From positions 62,001 to 126,000 of the forward strand of contig NZ_AUDK01000002.1 in NCBI RefSeq assembly GCF_000425425.1: 64,000 bases of DNA, given 5' to 3'. The notes under the pieces are model-generated. The model ran no database searches. It worked only from the letters and a program-made list of their open reading frames with translations, and was not told the origin of the DNA. This document shows positions 61,232 to 64,000 of the stretch, piece by piece. The stretch is from Flavobacterium daejeonense DSM 17708 (GTDB lineage: Bacteria; Bacteroidota; Bacteroidia; Flavobacteriales; Flavobacteriaceae). Both the position numbers and the translations under genes were made by a program. Each line of letters opens with the position of its first letter. Position 1 is the stretch's first letter.

Positions 61232-62596
61232 ATGTATACATTTTCAAGTAAATTAAAAACGTTTTCTTTTATCTTAATGGCCGTTGGTATATTAGGAATT
61301 GGTTACGGTTTTTTAAACGCCCCTAAAGATATTCACGAAGTTGAGAATATCCTTTCTGCATCATCTCATGGTGGTCATGGAGAAGCTACTCATGAAGAAG
61401 CTAAATCTCATGAAGAAGCTCACACAACAACTAAACATGAAGCTAAAGGTGAAGTTAGTGAAGCTAATGAACACGAAGAGCATTTGAACCATGTTTTGCA
61501 CCAGTTGCAAAATAAACCTTGGTCAGCTCTATATGTAGCTTGTATTTTCTTTATGTTATTGACTATGGGAACTTTAGTTTTCTATGCTATTAATGTTGTT
61601 GCTGTAGCAGGATGGTCTCCGGTTTTAAATAGAGTTATGCAAGGTATAACGGCTTATCTTCCGATAGGTTCAGCTATATTTTTTGTAATATTAGTAATGT
61701 GTGGTCTTCACTTTAATCATATTTTTTCCTGGTTAAATGAAGGTGTGACTGATCCTGCTAGTCCAAATTATGATGCATTAATTGCGGGTAAAGCGGGATA
61801 TTTAAATTTTGGTTTCTGGATTGCCAGAGCTTTTATTTTCATTGCAGGATGGAATTTATACCGTCACTTGTCAAGAAAAAATTGTTTAGCTCAGGATGAA
61901 GCTGATGATAATGCGAATTATAAAAAGAACTTTAAATTATCTGCAGGTTTCTTAGTATTCTTTATTGTTTCTGAGTCTATCATGTCTTGGGACTGGATTA
62001 TGTCTGTAGATCCACACTGGTTCTCTACCTTGTTTGGATGGTATGTATTTGCCAGTTTCTTTGTAAGTGGTATTACAACAATTGCTATGGTTACTGTTTA
62101 TTTAAAATCTAAAGGTTATTTAGAGTATGTAAATACTAGTCATATCCATGATTTAGCTAAATTCATGTTTGGTATCAGTATCTTCTGGACTTATTTATGG
62201 TTTTCTCAGTTCATGTTAATTTGGTATGCTGATATTCCTGAAGAGATTACTTATTTCGTAACCAGAATTAATGATTACAATTTACCATTTTTTGGTGCTG
62301 TTGTTATGAACTTTGTGTTCCCGTTATTAATTCTTGTTAATACTGATTTCAAAAGAATTACTTGGGTTATCGTAATGGCTGGTATTGTTATTTTAGCAGG
62401 TCACTATATTGATTTCTTTAATATGATTATGCCAGGTACAGTTGGAGACCAATGGTTTATTGGTATTCCTGAAATCTCATCAGTTCTTTTCTTCCTTGGA
62501 TTATTTATTTTTACTGTATTTACAGCATTAACTAAAGCTCCATTATTAGCAAAAAGAAATCCTTATATCGAAGAAAGTAAACATTTTCATTATTAA
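61232..62596 (+). CDS. actF: ActF, membrane subunit of alternative complex III
   Basis: From the ATG at 61232 the protein is 454 residues. A first membrane helix is followed by a His/Glu-rich stretch (about 42-92) and nine more helices in an NrfD-like arrangement, with SWDWIMSVDPHWFST and FWTYLWFSQFMLIWYADIPEE (given here as its parts FWTYLWFSQFM and WYADIPEE) as conserved signatures. In structures of the complex ActF mirrors ActC and may form a proton channel. An in-frame TTG at 61205 would add nine residues; it is less likely. The His-rich stretch may bind metal, though its role is unknown. Confidence 0.9.
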   Translation: MYTFSSKLKTFSFILMAVGILGIGYGFLNAPKDIHEVENILSASSHGGHGEATHEEAKSHEEAHTTTKHEAKGEVSEANEHEEHLNHVLHQLQNKPWSALYVACIFFMLLTMGTLVFYAINVVAVAGWSPVLNRVMQGITAYLPIGSAIFFVILVMCGLHFNHIFSWLNEGVTDPASPNYDALIAGKAGYLNFGFWIARAFIFIAGWNLYRHLSRKNCLAQDEADDNANYKKNFKLSAGFLVFFIVSESIMSWDWIMSVDPHWFSTLFGWYVFASFFVSGITTIAMVTVYLKSKGYLEYVNTSHIHDLAKFMFGISIFWTYLWFSQFMLIWYADIPEEITYFVTRINDYNLPFFGAVVMNFVFPLLILVNTDFKRITWVIVMAGIVILAGHYIDFFNMIMPGTVGDQWFIGIPEISSVLFFLGLFIFTVFTALTKAPLLAKRNPYIEESKHFHY

Positions 62597-62615
62597 TTTT
62601 TAAAGAGATAAACAG

Positions 62616-63770
62616 ATGACAAGTTTGTTGGTAATTATAGTTTTAGTTTTATTAGCTATTGCTTTATGGCAATTGACTAAAATTTTCGACCTGACTCAAG
62701 TTGGTGCTTCTTCGGATAATTCGCAAGTAGCTAATGATAAAGATAATAATCTTCAAGGTTATTTGATGTTTGGGTTTTTAGCATTCCTTTATGTATTTAC
62801 AATTTACGGTTTGCTTAAATGGGGTAACTTACCTCTTCATACTCCAGCTTCTGCTCATGGAGGTCAGGTAGATAATTTGATGAATATTACCTGGGTTTTG
62901 ATCTTCATTGTTCAGGCCGTAACACAAGTATTATTATACTGGTTTGCTTTTAAATACAAAGGAAAGAAAGATCAAAAAGCTTTATATTTTGCTGATAATA
63001 ATAAATTAGAAGCAATTTGGAGTATCATTCCAGCGGTTGTTTTAGCCGGATTAATCCTTTACGGATTATATGCCTGGACAAACATTATGTTTATTGATGA
63101 GGATGAAGATACTGTAGTGGTAGAAGTTTATGCTCAACAATTTAAATGGACTGCCAGAATTGCTGGTGAAGATAATGTTTTAGGTAAAGCTAACGTAAGA
63201 TATATTGAAGGAGTAAATACTTTAGGTGTTGATTTATCAGATCCAAATGCTCAGGATGATATTGTAGTTACTGAATTGCATATCCCAAAAGGAAAGAAAA
63301 TCCACTTTAAATTCCGTTCTCAGGACGTTTTACACTCTGCTTATATGCCTCACTTCAGAGCGCAAATGAACTGTGTTCCGGGTATGGTTACTGAATTTGC
63401 TTTTACACCAATTTATACAACTTCTGAGTACAGAGAGTTACCAGAAATGGTTGAAAAAGTGGCTCACATCAATGAGTTGAGAGCTAAAAGAAGTACAGAA
63501 TTAATTGCAAAAGGAGAATCGGGATTAGATCCTTATACTTTTGACTATTTATTGCTTTGTAATAAAATTTGTGGAGCTTCTCACTACAACATGCAAATGA
63601 AAATTGTTGTAGATACTCCGGAAGATTACAAAAAATGGTTAGCACAACAAACTACTCTAGTTAATGAAGTAAAAGCTTCATTAGAGCAACCAGCGGAGGG
63701 TGAATCAGCAGCTCCGGCTGAGGCTAAAGAGAATGATACTGTAGCGGCTGCTACAGTTGCTATGAAATAA
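62616..63770 (+). CDS. coxB: Cytochrome c oxidase subunit II
   Basis: The 384-residue protein has membrane helices at about 1-20, 48-68, 85-110 and 130-155 and a cupredoxin domain with the CuA site: His240 (VLHSAY) and C315-x3-C319-x3-H323-x2-M326 (CNKICGASHYNM). It receives electrons from cytochrome c for the binuclear centre in subunit I. There is no C-terminal cytochrome c domain; the tail is Ala/Glu rich. Direct linkage to the act genes fits an alternative complex III-oxidase supercomplex. Confidence 0.93.
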   Translation: MTSLLVIIVLVLLAIALWQLTKIFDLTQVGASSDNSQVANDKDNNLQGYLMFGFLAFLYVFTIYGLLKWGNLPLHTPASAHGGQVDNLMNITWVLIFIVQAVTQVLLYWFAFKYKGKKDQKALYFADNNKLEAIWSIIPAVVLAGLILYGLYAWTNIMFIDEDEDTVVVEVYAQQFKWTARIAGEDNVLGKANVRYIEGVNTLGVDLSDPNAQDDIVVTELHIPKGKKIHFKFRSQDVLHSAYMPHFRAQMNCVPGMVTEFAFTPIYTTSEYRELPEMVEKVAHINELRAKRSTELIAKGESGLDPYTFDYLLLCNKICGASHYNMQMKIVVDTPEDYKKWLAQQTTLVNEVKASLEQPAEGESAAPAEAKENDTVAAATVAMK

Positions 63771-63797
63771 TTATTAAGAATATTTAAAGTATAATAT

Positions 63798-64000
63798 ATG
63801 TCAGCAGAAGGTCACGATCACGCTCACGATCACGAACACGAACACCACCATAAAGAGACATTCATTACTAAATACATCTTTAGTATTGATCATAAAATGA
63901 TTGCTAAGCAATACCTTATTACAGGTATTATTATGGGGATTATTGGTATTGTCATGTCTTTGCTTTTCAGAATGCAATTAGCATGGCCTGAAGAATCTTT
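63798..64000 (+). CDS. coxA: Cytochrome c oxidase subunit I, N-terminal part (cut by the window edge)
   Basis: An ATG at 63798 opens a frame of 67 codons that reaches the window edge. The first 18 residues are rich in His, Asp and Glu; then comes ITKYIFSIDHKMIAKQYLI and the first membrane helix of heme-copper oxidase subunit I, ending in FRMQLAWP. The catalytic histidines lie beyond the window. It starts 27 bases after coxB. Confidence 0.88.
   Translation, partial: MSAEGHDHAHDHEHEHHHKETFITKYIFSIDHKMIAKQYLITGIIMGIIGIVMSLLFRMQLAWPEES

Noticed and set aside
1..64000. CRISPR array, riboswitch, rRNA or prophage
   Set aside because: No regularly spaced repeats, known riboswitch core, rRNA sequence or phage structural genes were seen.

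Overview
The window looks like a chromosomal segment of a Flavobacterium-type Bacteroidota. The evidence is AT-rich DNA, A/T-rich rather than Shine-Dalgarno leaders, several matches to the Bacteroidota promoter pattern TTG-N17-19-TAnnTTTG, a SusC/SusD pair, and an alternative complex III operon that runs into cytochrome oxidase genes.

Layout. Positions 1-7355 are backbone: a truncated small membrane protein, a membrane-anchored metallophosphoesterase, a thioredoxin-fold protein without cysteines, a polysaccharide deacetylase, a large DUF2723 membrane protein, tRNA-Gln(TTG) and a universal stress protein. Positions 7822-47306 are a large accessory locus. Positions 47405-52226 hold rimP-nusA-infB with promoter, leader hairpin and terminator. 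After two secreted proteins of limited known function (52320-54071), the window ends in the respiratory operon actABCDEF-coxB-coxA (54174 to the right edge; coxA is cut).

The accessory locus is the most interesting part. It joins three modules that are usually described separately. (a) Glycan uptake and hydrolysis: SusC, SusD, two DUF1680 proteins (GH127/GH146 type, beta-L-arabinofuranosidase fold), GH42, GH43 with F5/8C and LamG-like modules, GH36 alpha-galactosidase, and an unassigned secreted DUF5695-like protein. (b) Peptide breakdown: two S9 (DPP-IV/prolyl oligopeptidase type) peptidases, an M24 Xaa-Pro-type peptidase, a DUF885 metallopeptidase-like protein, a secreted HExxH protein and an APC amino-acid permease. 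(c) A complete trans-4-hydroxy-L-proline pathway to 2-oxoglutarate: epimerase, FAD D-hydroxyproline dehydrogenase, DapA-family deaminase and 2-oxoglutarate semialdehyde dehydrogenase, plus an ornithine-cyclodeaminase-family reductase and a divergent AraC regulator. Together these fit the chemistry of plant hydroxyproline-rich glycoproteins such as extensin: arabinosylated Hyp, alpha-galactosylated Ser, and a Pro/Hyp-rich backbone. My inference is a single locus that uses both the sugars and the hydroxyproline of such proteins.

The locus has recent scars. An IS4-type element with a nonsense codon in its transposase sits between two halves of what looks like a bidirectional terminator. A decayed C-terminal fragment of a malic enzyme/phosphotransacetylase gene lies between the permease and the second S9 peptidase.
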